A DNA stretch of 42,358 nucleotides from positions 45,001 through 87,358 of the forward strand of contig JAQGDQ010000851.1 of assembly GCA_030141605.1 (NCBI GenBank), in the 5' to 3' direction. Below the pieces are notes generated by a model. That model was not told the origin of the DNA. It saw only the letters and a program-made list of their open reading frames with translations, and searched no databases. Made by a program: the position numbers and the translations under genes. Positions 1 to 11,160 of the stretch are shown one piece after another. This DNA comes from Tubiluchus corallicola. Lineage: Eukaryota; Priapulida; Priapulimorpha; Priapulimorphida; Tubiluchidae. Positions within the stretch are counted from its first letter, which is position 1, and every line of letters begins with the position of its first letter.

Positions 1-152
1 CACATTTTGCCGGTTATTAAACGATGAAAGATGCGAACGTGAATCGCATTTGATTTGGGCGCCCTGCGATGGTATGAATCATGACAGGTTATATTGATTG
101 GCAGTCATCGATCTCGGACGTTTGGAAACTTGAGAGAACGATGTTAGATGAA
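1..152. other. Left edge, nothing recognised
   Basis: I see no convincing gene, RNA or repeat here. Short open stretches on the + strand are broken by stops. Confidence 0.5.
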
Positions 153-382
153 GATGCACCTAGGGTTGCCACCAAGATGCACCTAGGGTTGCCACCAAGA
201 TGTACCTAGGGTTGCCACCAAGATGTACCTAGGGTTGCCACCAAGATGCACCTAGGGTTGCCGCCAAGATGCACCTAGGGTTGCCACCAATATGCACCTA
301 GGGTTGCCACCAAGCTGCACCTAGGGTTGCCACCAAGATGCACCTAGGGTTGCCACCAAGATGCACCTAGGGTTGCCACCAC
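153..382. repeat. 23-bp minisatellite, about 10 copies
   Basis: Ten head-to-tail copies of a 23-bp unit with core CACCTAGGGTTGCCACCAAG. Units differ by single substitutions (GATGCACC versus GATGTACC, CCACC versus CCGCC). CCTAGG inside the unit is palindromic. No coding role is suggested. Confidence 0.95.
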
Positions 383-564
383 GCCTTATTTAGCCCGAAG
401 TCATTCAGCCATAGATTAGTACTTCGGGTCGGATTTTTGGAAAATTCTGAAATCTCCTGATTTCGGCCATTACATTGAAATTTAAGCGGAAATACAAGTT
501 GAATGCTATTGAAACTTTGCAAAAGATTAAGAGAAGAATAGCTCTGTTAATTAAGGCAACAGTA

Positions 565-965
565 AGCTTAGTAAAGGAAAACAGGATGATTTTTTCCCTT
601 ACTATCCCATTTTCAAATCCGATAAAAAGCATGCATTTCAGCACGATTGATACTGCAAAAGCATTTCTGATAATTAAATAATAGATTAAAAACTTAATTA
701 ACAGCGGGTGAGCCCAACTATTGATGACATCACAAACTAACATAATTTTCAACAGCAAAAATTCCACGAACGTGTAGCACGTGTTAGCGAAAGCGATAAT
801 TGAAGTACAGTGGTACTGTGAGATATTCAGTGTGTTGTAGTAAAACTAGGCAAGTTCTGAGATAAAAATTCAAATTTCAAATTTACCGCTGTGCTCACGT
901 ATGAGCTGTCGAACGTGCGTAGTGCGTCACAAACTAACACATCTGAACTGAGAGGTACAGCACCT
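565..965 (+). repeat. Dispersed repeat family B, copy 1
   Basis: The segment from ACAGGATGATTTTTTCCC to the CACATCTGAACTGAGAGG end recurs at 8135-8525 (same strand) and, reversed, at 16975-17595 and 31495-31915. The copies are clearly homologous but diverged. Shared landmarks are the TTAATTAA stretch, GATGACATCACAAACTAACA, the paired AAATTCAAATTTCAAATTTA and GAGCTGTCGAACGTG. On the antisense strand the copies keep a short hydrophobic open frame. No transposase or reverse transcriptase motif is visible and the class is unknown. Confidence 0.8.
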
Positions 966-1614
966 GACTGCTTTAAAATACCCGTTATCAAAAAATTGGT
1001 CCTCGTATGTCGTGAACTGATTCACGAGTTTGTTCATGAACTTGATAAACTTTAGCAACATTACAACTTTACAGCAAGTTAGACTACAGTGAATCATTTT
1101 CTCACCTGACTGGTTTCTGATATGCATTACCCAAGGTTAACCAGTTTCAACGGATTTGAGCTGTTACAGGTTTTAATCTAGTAGTCACAACGTAGTGTAC
1201 GAAAAAGGCAGTCAATAATAAAGTGTTTGTGCCCCTAAAGGAGTTTGGTTTATGTTGCTACATATATTCACTGTGCCTTTTTGCAGAAGTTGTGTTTTTT
1301 GCACGCCATTTTCTCGACTTCGCAGTATAGTTGTGCGCAGTACTACTAATTCTCAAAATGCTGATGCGGCATTTAGTTTCAAAAACAACCCTCAGCGTGG
1401 ATCTATTGCATTTTCACTTTGATCAAATATTATGAATTCAGAAGGCGCTTATGAAATGTTTACGTTTTTAAACTGGTCTTAATGTGTGTTACTATACCTG
1501 GTTTCAATTTCCGCTCGCTTGGTTACTCGGAATGCAACCATTCCCTTATTATTTTAATTTGCTCAAAAGTGAACGGGCGCTTCCTGTGGTAAAGGTACTC
1601 GGAAACGGTGACGC
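966..1614. other. No gene seen
   Basis: AT-rich unique-looking sequence. The only open frames are short and lack recognisable motifs. Confidence 0.5.
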
Positions 1615-2273
1615 TTAAAGGACAAGAAAAGGGGGTACTTGAAGTACCTTTCACAAAAATCGCCTTAAAAATTATATTAATTTACAGCATTTTTATGCGT
1701 ATATCGTACTCGGGTTAAAAGGAATTTATGTTTTGTTTTCATTTTAAATCTATCTCAGTGCTGTTCCAACATTACATGACGTCATATACGCACAACGTAA
1801 ATCGGAGGAAGAAAAGGAAATGTTAAATTATGTCTCAAAAAACTTTCCATGCAAAGTTATATTACTTAGTATTTCGGTTACCTGCTTAAAAGACTTAGGT
1901 AACTAGAAAAGAAAATTATTAATTATTTAGAATGTTGATCGATTCACCTCCAGGGTGCGCCACTCACTAACCAAAAAACGTATTTTTAATCTTATTGACA
2001 ATTATTGACATAATTTAAAATTTTGCTTAGTGACGTGTGTGCGATGCGCTGGTTATCTTTCAAACTTTACTCGGTGTGTCAAAATTGTTCCAAATGACTT
2101 AACATCAAAATGGCTGCTTCTAACGGCCATCGCGGGCGCTTAAATTTTCAGGTTTTATACAGCGTTACTGCCGACGCAAACCACGTATGCAGAGAGGCAG
2201 TACGTAATTGGTATCAGATTTCAAGACGAATTTTTTCAGTTTTATGTCAGTGCAGGGTTTTCTTGTGCTTTAA
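1615..2273 (+). mobile_element. TTAA-flanked MITE, family A, full-length copy
   Basis: The copy begins TTAAAGGACAAGAAAAGGGG and ends TTTTCTTGTGCTTTAA. The ends are inverted repeats of each other (TTAAAG[G/C]ACAAGAAAA) and both carry TTAA, the target site of piggyBac-type transposases. Full copies at 1615-2273, 8926-9595 and 34086-34749 are 659-670 bp long. Sequence similarity stops at TTAA while the flanks differ, which supports TTAA as the duplicated target. No transposase is encoded, so this is a non-autonomous element. The open frame starting at 2110 (MAASNGHRGR...) lies inside the element and runs through its end, so it is not a host gene. The piggyBac assignment is inferred from the target site alone. 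Confidence 0.8.
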
Positions 2274-2507
2274 AGAAGCCAAGATTCGGGTGTACTTTTG
2301 TGTACGTGACAGTTGTCATGCCTTTCCTCCCATATCATTGCAAATCACCATAACTTGGTTTCTACCTGCTGGTAGCTGTCTTGTTCCACTGACATTTTCT
2401 TAGCGGATATATATTATTACTCTTACTGTGAGCCAGCGAGTGCTGAAAGATAATTATAAGTGTATTAAAATTATATTGATTGGATGAGAATATAGGTCAG
2501 TGTAATG

Positions 2508-2663
2508 ACGGAAGAGATTATTAGACTAGACTAGCTCTCTGTGACGTCTGTGACGTCAGTCTGGAACACAAGAACTACCGAACAGACGGAAGAGATTATT
2601 AGACTAGACTAGCTCTCTGTGACGTCTGTGACGTCAGTCTGGAATACAAGAACTACCGAACAG
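2508..2663. repeat. Tandem duplication of a 78-bp segment
   Basis: Two adjacent near-identical 78-bp copies (2508-2585 and 2586-2663). Each contains GTGACGTCTGTGACGTCAGTC, i.e. two TGACGT cores. The copies differ by about one base, so the duplication is recent. Confidence 0.95.
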
Positions 2664-3249
2664 CATTGCAACCCCTTCTAATATAGTTGAACTGTATTCT
2701 AGTATGATTTTGTGTATATCCTATACTTAGGCTGCATTAATAGCTTAATTTAGTTAATTGCTTATGTTAATTGAGCGTGTCATTAGTTAATTACTCATTA
2801 AGCGAATTTATCTACTACAATACAGCAAGTTGTGGCTGTAAATATTTGAGCATGCAGCTAGTTAGCTCTGGGAAGGGACCCACCTCATACCTGTCCTAGA
2901 TCTCATTTACAAGAAAGTAAGTGATTGGTCATACGCTCAACTGAACAGGCTATCTAGCCAATAAATCGTCGTGTTAAAGGACAAGGTCATCCAGTTTTAC
3001 CTGTTCTAGAAATTGAAACCAGTTTCAACACAGTGTGTCGAACGTGCTAAGCCAGTGAAGTCGTCGAATATGGCCTCCGACGAACATTTATTAACAATCG
3101 AAGTCAATACTTAATTACTGTGGCGACAGAAAGTGATTAAAGCGCACTAGGCTTTAAGATAAAAATTACAAGCTAGTATTTCGTATGTACTACGGTGTTT
3201 TGTCTATGTAATTTGTTTTGTTAATTATTAGTTTACGCAATTACTAAGT
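2664..3249. other. No gene seen, TTAATTA-rich
   Basis: AT-rich DNA with several TTAATTA/TAGTTAATT words around 2735-2810 and 3220-3250. Nothing coding is recognised. Confidence 0.5.
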
Positions 3250-3655
3250 AATTATATATAAACTTTATCAGTGTGTTGTATTAAACTATGCAAGTTTTAA
3301 GATAAAAATTCAAATTTCAAATTTAATGCTGCACCCACGCATTAGCTGTTGAATGTGTGCAGTTCGTCACAAACTTACACATCTGAGCTGATAGGTACAG
3401 TACCTGTTTTTTGTGCAAGCCGTTTCCGAAATGCAGGCCCTAGTGCCCGTCTAACTAACGAATGGCGACGTGCATGTAACAGCGAAGAATTAGTGGCGCG
3501 AACGTGAAATTGTGTTTGTGTGATAATAATTCTTTCACGTAAGTCATTTTTGAAAAACAGTGTGTTTCCTTTCAATATTTTAAAGTGTGTAGATTGTTTT
3601 GACCTGCAGTTTCAGATTGCGTCTGGTTTTGCTTTAAGTTCAGCAAGTCTAGGAT
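3250..3655 (+). repeat. Dispersed repeat family B, copy 2 (partial, extended 3' part)
   Basis: It shares the AAATTCAAATTTCAAATTTA landmark with the other B copies. It continues into a 3' part (CCTTTCAATATTTTAAAG, then GATTGTTTTGACCTGCAG) that is also present in reverse at 16975-17240. The fragments at 3880-3965 and 16536-16630 match only this terminal part. Confidence 0.75.
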
Positions 3656-3879
3656 AATGGATGAGTTATTTGTATTATAAAACAAACTTGCTAAATGAAC
3701 ATACAGACACCAGTAAGCTGAGACCCAAGGAAACACAGACAACCTGCCCTTTTTTTAGTAACTACATAGTTAGTCTAATATAACATCTCCTTGACTGTAT
3801 AAGTTAAGATTGTATTTCTTGCTCTCTATCTCACTGTCTGCATGAGTTCTAGTTGTATGTAATTTTCCATTTTTGAAAA

Positions 3880-3965
3880 AAAAATGTATGTTTCCTTTCA
3901 ATATTTTAAAGAGTAGATTGTTTTGACCTACAGTTTATGATCGAGTCCGTTTTCGCTTTTCAGTA
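3880..3965 (+). repeat. Family B terminal fragment
   Basis: It repeats the CCTTTCAATATTTTAAAG ... TTGTTTTGACCT segment found at 3565-3640, with small differences. Confidence 0.7.
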
Positions 3966-3980
3966 TCTTACCTGTGTTAC

Positions 3981-4225
3981 CTGAGCTTGGCTGACACCTG
4001 ACTGACCTTTGGTTTTTCTTGCCGTGTTTTCAGTTCTTTTATCTTTGTCTCAAAATATGCTGACAGAGCGTTTTTGCGGTCCTCCGTGAGAAAGAGTTCA
4101 AGTTCGGTTGTTTCGGCTTGAACTTTTCTTGCTGCACAGTCAGTTGTTTTTGCCACTAATGAGTTGTTTATTTTAGTAATTTTCCTGTTTAGAAGTTCAA
4201 GGAAGTCCACCTGGACCAGACGTAT
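3981..4225 (-). CDS. Candidate orphan exon, charged coiled-coil-like peptide
   Basis: On the minus strand an open frame of about 80 residues runs from a possible acceptor (TATTAG, 4226-4231) to a possible donor (CTCAG/GTAACA, exon end 3981). The peptide begins IRLVQVDFLELLNRKITKIN and is rich in Lys, Glu and Leu (for example AYFETKIKELKTRQEKPK), suggesting an amphipathic helix. The frame closes with TAA just past the proposed donor. The polypyrimidine tract before the acceptor is weak and I see no partner exon nearby. It could equally be part of an old transposon or chance. I do not recognise the protein. Confidence 0.2.
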
Positions 4226-4814
4226 CTAATAGCGAAAATTTAAGCTTTCCAAACGTAAAGGTTTTTTTTCTGTTAAATGCATGTGCCCTATATTAAAAAT
4301 TACATAGCACGCGCGGGCGCCTTCAGTTGGATGTGTAGGCCTAATCTCCGTCTTTATTTTGCTTTCTTATCATTTAGTTTCATTAGTTTGTCTCCGTTTT
4401 CGAACGGGGCTAATGGAAGCGTCTAGTCATCTGGCGCCAGTGTTTTTAGATAGATGGGCAGGTTCTAACACGCATGCGACTTGATTTTTTACGAGTTTTG
4501 TGATGGCGACGACACGCCTTTACTACCACTGTGTCATTTCTAATATTTAGCGATACCTGCATGTCAATTTGTGCAAAAGGTACTGTGGCCTTTTCGGTGC
4601 TTTGCTGGTCTTTCTGGTGTCGTAATACGAGAAATTAGCACCACGTGATATCGTCATGTATTGTCAGTTTCTAAATTTCGTGAGTTTCGTGGGGTTTATA
4701 GCATAAATACAGATCTTGTAAGTACTGTTGGTGTTGTTGTTCTTCGTATATGTATGTAAATCAATGTAATTTAGCCGTATTGCTGAACAGTTATTATAAC
4801 TATGATTTAAACAC
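4226..4814. other. No gene seen
   Basis: Unique-looking sequence. Nothing coding or structural is recognised. Confidence 0.5.
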
Positions 4815-4904
4815 TTACATTACATTACATTACATTACATTACATTACATTACATTACATTACATTACATTACATTACATTACATTACATTATTGTATTA
4901 CATT
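4815..4904. repeat. (TTACA)n microsatellite
   Basis: About 15 perfect pentamers followed by an interrupted copy. The ITLHYITLHY open frame here is only the translated microsatellite. Confidence 0.97.
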
Positions 4905-5573
4905 AGCACTTTTAGCAGTGCGGGCCTATCATCTGTATGATTCAAACGAGAAGTGTTCTTGAAAGTTAAACAGCGCCGGCTCAACTCTACACCTGGATAG
5001 GTGACCACACCGTTGAGAAGTCCTTAGTGGTCCAATATGAGTGCCTTTAGTCAACAAACTGCGCATCCTTTCTCTCATGTTAATTGTTTACTGTTTGCTT
5101 GGCCTGCTTGGGTGTTCATGTGGAGTTTAGTAACTAATACAGCTACAACAGCACAATCTGTTGTGCGAGTTGCCAAAATGCTTATTACAAATGCGAAATA
5201 ATCCAATTTGCGAATTTCGTTGACAGAGATGACGCACCGCCAGTAGAGTGCTCACTTCTTAGCAACACGAGTCGCCTTGCACGGCGACCATCGAGGACCG
5301 TATGCGCAGTACTTATTTGTCTGCGCGACTGTAAAAAAATCTCTGTATGAACGACAACAACATTAACTGTTAACCGACATACTAGCTAACAATCTTTTGA
5401 TCCTTTCTGATAAAAAACTGCTGACTAGTCATTTTTTGCATAGATGTACAAGCATAGTGCACAGTCAAGTGAACAGAACGGTCCATAAAGTTCGTTACTG
5501 TGCCTGGGTCAGTGTGTACGTAGTTAATGCAGTTCTCTCCGCTTTCCGTTGGCTATGATTGCTTCAGTTAAAC
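4905..5573. other. No gene seen
   Basis: No recognisable gene or repeat family. Confidence 0.45.
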
Positions 5574-6001
5574 TTAAAGCACAAGAAGACGCTCTTCGTT
5601 AATAAAGCTTGAAAAGTTTGTCTTGAAATTTTGCACCGCTTACATGCTGTCTCATTGCATGCAGGGCTTGCGTTTGCTGTAAATCTGTGTAAAACTTGTC
5701 AATTTAAACGGCAAAGGTTGAAGCAATAGTCACAGCATTCGCAGCGCACTCTTCGCTACATAAGCGAAACTGTAAATCTTAATAGGGTCAATAATGTGTT
5801 TTTGGTGAATCACTGGTGCACACTGGGATGGTGACACCGTGCCGTTTTTCCAGGTGGCGCGAATGTGTTAAATTATTAAGGATTTTCTTTTGTAATTGCA
5901 CAAGTCTTTCAAGCAGGTAAGCGTAATGCAAAGTAATATAACTTTGTATGGGCAGTATGGGATATACTTGCACTTTCAAATCCCCTTTTCTTTGCCTTTA
6001 A
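5574..6001 (-). mobile_element. MITE family A, internally shortened copy
   Basis: Starting at TTAAAGCACAAG (5574), it matches the reverse of family A through the GCATGCAGGGCTTGCG and CAAGCAGGTAAGCGTAATGC landmarks. About 240 bp of the full element is missing. A CCCCTTTTCTTTGCCTTTAA motif at 5982-6001 could be the other terminus, but the same stretch also resembles an internal segment, so the right boundary is uncertain. Confidence 0.65.
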
Positions 6002-6213
6002 GGACTTGTAGTGTGTTAATGGTTATGTTAATTTTACGGTGACGTGTTGTATTCTCTGTGAAAGGCAGTTTTTCTTAGTCTTTGACTTACGAGAGCTGAA
6101 AACCTAAGAGAGCTCGTTTACGGAGCCGTTTAAAAATTAGAAGTCAACTTAAGCCAATGGATCAATGATGTTTTCTGTTTCCCTACACAACGTAAGATGT
6201 TTTTCTTATTAAT

Positions 6214-6720
6214 TTATGATGATGCCGATGACGATGACGATGACGATGGCGATGGATGGATGGATGAATGTGGGGATGAATGGATGGATGGATGGATGGA
6301 TGTGGGGATGGATGGATGGATGGACGGACGGACGGACGGATGGATTGACGGATGGATATATGGAGGGATGGATGGATGGATGGATGGATGGATGGATGGA
6401 TGGATGGATGGATGGATGGACTGACGGACAGATGGACGGATGGATATGTAGATGGATGGATGGATGGATGGATGGATGGATGGATGGATGGATGGATGGA
6501 TGGATGGATGGATGGATGGATGGATGGATGGATGGATGGATGGATGGATGGATGGATGGATGGATGGATGGATGGATGGACAGATTGATGGATGTGGGGA
6601 TGGATGGATGGATGGACGGACGGACGGATGGATGGACGGATGGATATATGAATGGATGGATATATGGATGGATGGATGGATGGATGGACGGATTGATGGA
6701 TAGACAGACAGACAGATAAA
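6214..6720. repeat. (GGAT)n microsatellite with GACG/GACA variants
   Basis: About 500 bp of GATG/GGAT tetramers, preceded by GATGAC hexamers and ending in GACA tetramers. It is open in several frames ([11 protein letters not shown]), so the predicted peptides are repeat artefacts. Confidence 0.97.
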
Positions 6721-6849
6721 CAGATGGACAGACAGACTGACAGCTAGTTAGTTATTTTGTAAATATATATAGGTAGGTGTGACGTAATTTAACATTTCAT
6801 ACGTCAGAGCATTCGTACCACACTCATTATTAACTAACGAAAAGTATAA

Positions 6850-7140
6850 ATGACTTTATATCATCAATAAGATCAATAACGTGTTTTTGGTGAATCAGTG
6901 GTGCACACTGGGATAGCGATCCCGTGCCATTTTACTAAGTGGCGCGAATATCTTAAATTATCAAGAATTTTATTTTTCAGTTACGCAAGCCTGTGAAGCG
7001 AGCAAGCGTAATTCTGAGTAATATAACTTTGTACGGCGAACTTTTAGGACATCCATAGAATTAGAGTAGATACTTTAGAATCACCCTTTCTTACCCTTGA
7101 AGTTACTTTGGTTTTGGCTGGCTTTACCCTGACGTGCCTT
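6850..7140 (-). mobile_element. MITE family A, degraded fragment
   Basis: It shares AATAACGTGTTTTTGGTGAA, GTGGTGCACACTGGGAT and GTAATATAACTTTGTA with the copy at 5574-6001. Both ends are lost. Confidence 0.6.
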
Positions 7141-7609
7141 TATCCCACGACCTTAACTGAACCGATGCTATCAATAATTTAACACAACAATCAAAGAGCT
7201 TCGCGTAAGATGAACAGCATAAATAGAAGCCACGTACAATGCGCATCTGCGGAAGCCAGTTTTTGGTATCATTCGTCTTTGTAAATATTACATGGGCCAA
7301 TACAAAAGATTGCTTTTGTATTTAAATGATTTAATGCGGCGCTTTGTGCGGCTTGAAACGCAAGCGCTTCGGTTCATAATGTCATCCGCCTTTTTATTAA
7401 AGAAAGCAGAGTTTGTGTGATTGTTGCTGTTTTAAATATTACATGGTCTCCGTGTAATATGTTTATGACCGCTTTGCTTGGCATGCTATCAGTATTTAAA
7501 TGATTAAAGTGTACTTTTCTGAGAGAGTTTCTATGTTAAAGAGCTCAGACGTTGTGACTTAACAAACCAGCACCGGGTCACTGAATTTCTTATAGTGTAG
7601 TACAGGCTG
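7141..7609. other. No gene seen; short internal similarity
   Basis: AAATATTACATGG and GTATTTAAATGATT each occur twice (around 7282-7330 and 7433-7506), suggesting a diverged internal duplication. Nothing coding. Confidence 0.4.
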
Positions 7610-7960
7610 CAGCCTATGGGCCCCTCAAGCGCAGGGGGGGGGGGGGTGGCTGCCTACTAAAACAATTTCAAGTATAAATTTTTAGTAAATATATAGTAAG
7701 ATATATTTCTTAAATAATGTTTTTATGGACAAACAGAGGGTAGCTATTCGAGGTTATTTTAAAGAATTTGCAATAAGTTTAATTTAAGCTATGTAATGTC
7801 TAACATATATCACGCTATGATATATCACGAGTAAAAATATTCGAGACGAATACGGGAGGGTTACCGGGTGGCTCCACTGGGGGCAGGCCTCATAATTTCA
7901 TTTGCTTTAGGCCCAAAAAGGTCAGTATCCGGGCCTGGGGGTCAGCATGTGGTGTAGATT
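7610..7960. mobile_element. Possible hAT-type non-autonomous element with poly-G tract
   Basis: The left part has GCCTATGGGCCCCTC followed by a run of about 13 G (from 7635). The right part has GGCCCAAAAAGGTCAGTATCC and GGGCCTGGGGG. GC-rich gggcccc/gcccgg motifs at both ends of a short AT-rich body are common in hAT MITEs. I could not define a terminal repeat or target duplication. Confidence 0.25.
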
Positions 7961-8134
7961 TGGAAAACTTTTGGATTCGTGTTACCAAAATTTCAATAGA
8001 ATTCATAACAGCGTAGCAGCTGATAGTGTGGTAAACTGTACGTTACCGAAAACGCGTAATTTGCATAGGCATAAATAATCTTAAATAATCTTAAATAATC
8101 TTAATCGCTTGCCTGTATTTTGAAGTCAAGTTTT

Positions 8135-8525
8135 AAGTTTAAGCGAAGACAATATGATTTTTCATATACTACCCATTTTTAAGTCCGATAAAAAGAATAC
8201 ATTTTAACACAAGCAATACTGCAAAAGGGTTTCTGATAATTAAATTATAGATTAAAAACTTAATTAACGCCGGGAAAGCCCAACTGTTGATGACGTCACA
8301 AACTAACATAATTTTCAACAGCAAAAACGTTCCACGAGCGTGTTGCACGTGTTTGCTAAAGCGAAAATTGAAGTACATTGCTACTGTAAGATATTCAGTG
8401 TGTTGTACTAAAACTAGGCAAGTTTTAAGATAAAAATTCAAATTTCAAATTTACCGCTGTGCTCACACATGAGCTGTCGAATGTGTGTAGTTCGTCACAA
8501 ACGAATACATCTGAACAGAACTGAG
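8135..8525 (+). repeat. Dispersed repeat family B, copy 3
   Basis: Same landmarks as copy 1: TAAGTCCGATAAAAAG, TTAATTAACGCCGGG, GATGACGTCACAAACTAACA and AAATTCAAATTTCAAATTTA. The conserved antisense hydrophobic frame is 90 codons long here (8169-8441). Confidence 0.85.
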
Positions 8526-8534
8526 CAACGAGCA

Positions 8535-8768
8535 TGAAAAAATTGTTTTTTGAACAAAGTAGAGGATGAATTTCATGTAATTACCGAATGTCAACTGTAC
8601 GCTCATACTAGAGAGAAATGTTTTTGTATTCTTTCTGATTTCTGTCCTTATTTTCATTATATGTTTCCTAATGAGCAGTTCGTGTTTTTCAATGCATCAA
8701 AAGATGTAGATGTTATTAAAATTAATGCCAGATTGGTCCACAAAATGTTTAAAGACAGACCTGACTGA
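8535..8768 (+). pseudogene. LINE reverse transcriptase C-terminal end, 5'-truncated
   Basis: An open frame ends at TGA 8766-8768. It contains NKVEDEFHVITECQLYAHTR, the H-x(3-4)-C pattern with preceding acidic residues that is typical of the zinc-knuckle tail downstream of the RT domain in non-LTR retrotransposons. The first cysteines and the RT and endonuclease domains are missing. About 155 bp of possible 3' UTR follows, up to the MITE at 8926. This is 5'-truncated debris, not a functional gene. Confidence 0.6.
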
Positions 8769-8925
8769 GATAACTCAGTGCAAGCTTGATTGACTGACTA
8801 ACTGTAATACATACGTAACATTAAGTTTATGACATATATGTATGTTGCTCTGTTGTATGTGTTTTTTGTACTTGAACCATTATATCACTTATATGTGGTT
8901 TCTTTCTTTAGATGTGTAATGTTTT

Positions 8926-9595
8926 TTAAAGCACAAGAAAGCCCTCAACTTACATAAAGTTTAAAATATCACTTACATACTGCCTTTTTGCATATTAGAC
9001 TTGCGTCGGCAGTAACGCTGTATAAAACATGTAAATTTAAACTCCCGCAATGACCATTAGACGCCGCCATTTTGATGATAAGTCATTTGAAACAAGTTTA
9101 GATAACACTGAGTAAAGTTTGAAAAAATACTTAGAGCATTCGTTGCATACATGTTGCTAGCTATGTAAAATTTTAAATTACTGTATCTTGTCAATAAGAT
9201 TAAAAATGCGTTTTTGTTAGTGAGTGGTGCACCCTGGTGGGTGAGTCAGCGACATTTTACTTATTGGTGAAAGCATTTTTAAAAAATTAAAATTTTCTTT
9301 TCTAGTTTCATAAGTCAATCAAGCAGGTAAGCGAAATGCTAAGTAACATAACTTGGAAAGTTTTTCGGGTCGTAATTTAACATTGCCTTTTCTTACCCTG
9401 GTTTACATTGTGCGTGTATGACGTCATGTAATGGCACCGCGTCGGTACAGTATTGCGGGAGATTTAAAATGGAAACGAACAAAAAATTCCTTTCAACGCG
9501 AGTACGATATGTGCATAAAGTTGCTATAAAGTAATAGAATTTTTTAAGGCGATTTTTCTGAAACCACTTCAGGTACCCCTTTTCTTGTCCTTTAA
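8926..9595 (-). mobile_element. TTAA-flanked MITE, family A, full-length copy (reverse)
   Basis: Reading left to right it starts TTAAAGCACAAGAAAGCCC and ends CCCCTTTTCTTGTCCTTTAA, the reverse complement of the 1615-2273 copy. Both TTAA ends are intact. The internal TGACGTCA site is conserved. Confidence 0.82.
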
Positions 9596-10104
9596 ATCTA
9601 TTTTTTGTCTCTTGTAATTTACTTTGCTCAGTGGTTCAATAAGTGTACATATCTTATCATTTCATACGACTACAAAACGTTATGCATCGTTTATTCATGG
9701 CTTGTTGAAAATGATCTTAAATTCTAGGCTGTTCAAGACAACGCAGCAATATGAAAGGAAATCGTTTATGTATATGATATGACGTTGTTCAACGTTAAAA
9801 TTTGTTATTTCAGTCTGGATTAAATAATTTGTTCCATACGTACGCGCGTATCGATTTCAAAATCCAGAACCATGCAAATGATGAGGAATCAGATGAAAAA
9901 ATCATCGCGAAAACGATTGCCATCCTGATTCGCTTCCCGGAGAATTGGAAAAATTAGGAAAAATCGAATATCATAATTTTCGTACGGCGACGGCAGCCGT
10001 TGCAAACTGCGGCAAACATTTGTCTTTTGCGAGTAATCTTCCAGAAGAAAAAACTGCCACTTGTTGTTGATTCTTAAAGGGGAATGAAAGGGAATTTTAA
10101 ATTG
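9596..10104. other. No gene seen
   Basis: No element or gene recognised. The open frame on the minus strand near 9889-10140 has no recognisable motif. Confidence 0.45.
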
Positions 10105-10430
10105 GAATTTTAAAGTATGTCCCGAAAAAATTTTCCACACAAAGTTATATCATTTAGCATTACGCTTAGGTCCTTGAAAGAGTTACGTAACCAGAGAAGA
10201 AATTTGTTAGCCAATTTATGCAGGCAGTCAGAAATTTTATGGAGAAACAACTTTAAAAGGGTGTTTTGAACTATGTCCCGAAAAAATTTTCCACACAAAG
10301 TTATAGTACTTATCATTACGCTTAGCTGCTTGAAAGACTTACGTAACCAAAGAAGAAAATTGTTAGTCAGTTTATGCAGGCAGTCAGAAATTTTATGTAA
10401 AGAAACAACTTTATTAAAGCTTTAAAACGT
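10105..10430 (+). repeat. 156-bp tandem duplication of MITE-A-like internal sequence
   Basis: ATGTCCCGAAAAAATTTTCC recurs at 10117 and 10273, followed by CACACAAAGTTATA and GCAGGCAGTCAGAAATTTTA in both units. The block resembles the family A interior (TATGTCTCAAAAAACTTTCC ... AAAGTTATATTACTTAGCAT). It looks like a solo internal piece of the MITE that was duplicated. Confidence 0.8.
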
Positions 10431-10484
10431 AAAATAGTAAAAGCAAACCAGTCATTTCGACTGAAGTCTAGCAGTCTTGTCCTC

Positions 10485-10735
10485 GGTTGTGTGGCCGAGT
10501 GGCTTAGATATCGGACTGTAATCACGCAGCCTTGAGTTCGATACTAACGGCTGCCAACGCCAGGACATATATCCTACGTGTTATTCATTGCATGTGTGTT
10601 GTGTATTACCTGTATTGTGGTAAGTGTAAGTCACACTATGTTGTCTGTTAAAATGAGCTACTGTAAACAAACCTTGTCTTTCTCTTTTTTCTTTAGTCTT
10701 TTTCAATGATTGAAATTACCAACTAACCAACCAAT
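10485..10735 (+). mobile_element. tRNA-Ser-like SINE
   Basis: The head carries a Pol III A box (TGGCCGAGTGG, 10492-10502) and a B box (GTTCGATAC, 10536-10544) at tRNA-like spacing. GTGGCCGAGTGG is typical of tRNA-Ser/Leu. The cloverleaf is degenerate: the acceptor arm does not pair and the variable arm is missing, so it is not a working tRNA gene. About 190 bp of unrelated body follows, ending in a CCAACTAACCAACC tail. The layout is that of a tRNA-derived SINE. Confidence 0.7.
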
Positions 10736-10864
10736 TTTGTAGGCAAAACCTACAGTACAGAAATTCCCTAATGATGTAACGTGAAAACCAAAGATGTAGT
10801 AAAACAGACTTTTAGGAAAAAGAAATACTGTAAAACTATAGCTAGTTATTTGAAAACAAAGTTA

Positions 10865-10945
10865 ATTAAATTGAACTAGGCGGGCGAGCCCAACTATTGA
10901 TGACATCACAAACTAGCATAATTTTCAACAGCTAACATAATTTTC
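10865..10945 (+). repeat. Family B fragment
   Basis: Contains GGCGGGCGAGCCCAACTATT and GATGACATCACAAACTAGCA, the central part of family B. Confidence 0.7.
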
Positions 10946-10959
10946 ACAAAATTATCTAT

Positions 10960-11160
10960 CTAATTTTTTCTAAAAACTTATATTTTTGATGGAAATTGGT
11001 AGTGCGCTGCTTTTCTTCAGCCGATGAATGACGTCATTGGTGGAAGAATGGGCGTTCAAAATGGCAGCGCCCGAGAGTGAAATGATCCAGACTTTAAAAT
11101 GATTTAATTCTAATTACAAGAGGCGCTTATTGCGCTTTTATTACTAAATTCGAACATCGA
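10960..11160 (+). repeat. Dispersed repeat family C, copy 1
   Basis: Matches the reverse complement of 27865-28085. Both contain CTTTTCTTC, GAATGACGTCATTGG, GAAGAATGGG, GACTTTAAA.TGATTT and TTTTATTACTAAAT. Class unknown. Confidence 0.75.

Noticed and set aside
2110-2403. 97-codon frame beginning MAASNGHRGR
   Set aside because: Lies inside MITE A and runs past its end. Homologous stretches in the other copies do not preserve the whole frame.
6197-6719. [11 protein letters not shown] open frames
   Set aside because: Translated (GGAT)n microsatellite.
10485-10560. A functional tRNA gene
   Set aside because: The acceptor stem does not pair, the T arm is imperfect and the variable arm expected of tRNA-Ser is absent. 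A SINE head is a better explanation.
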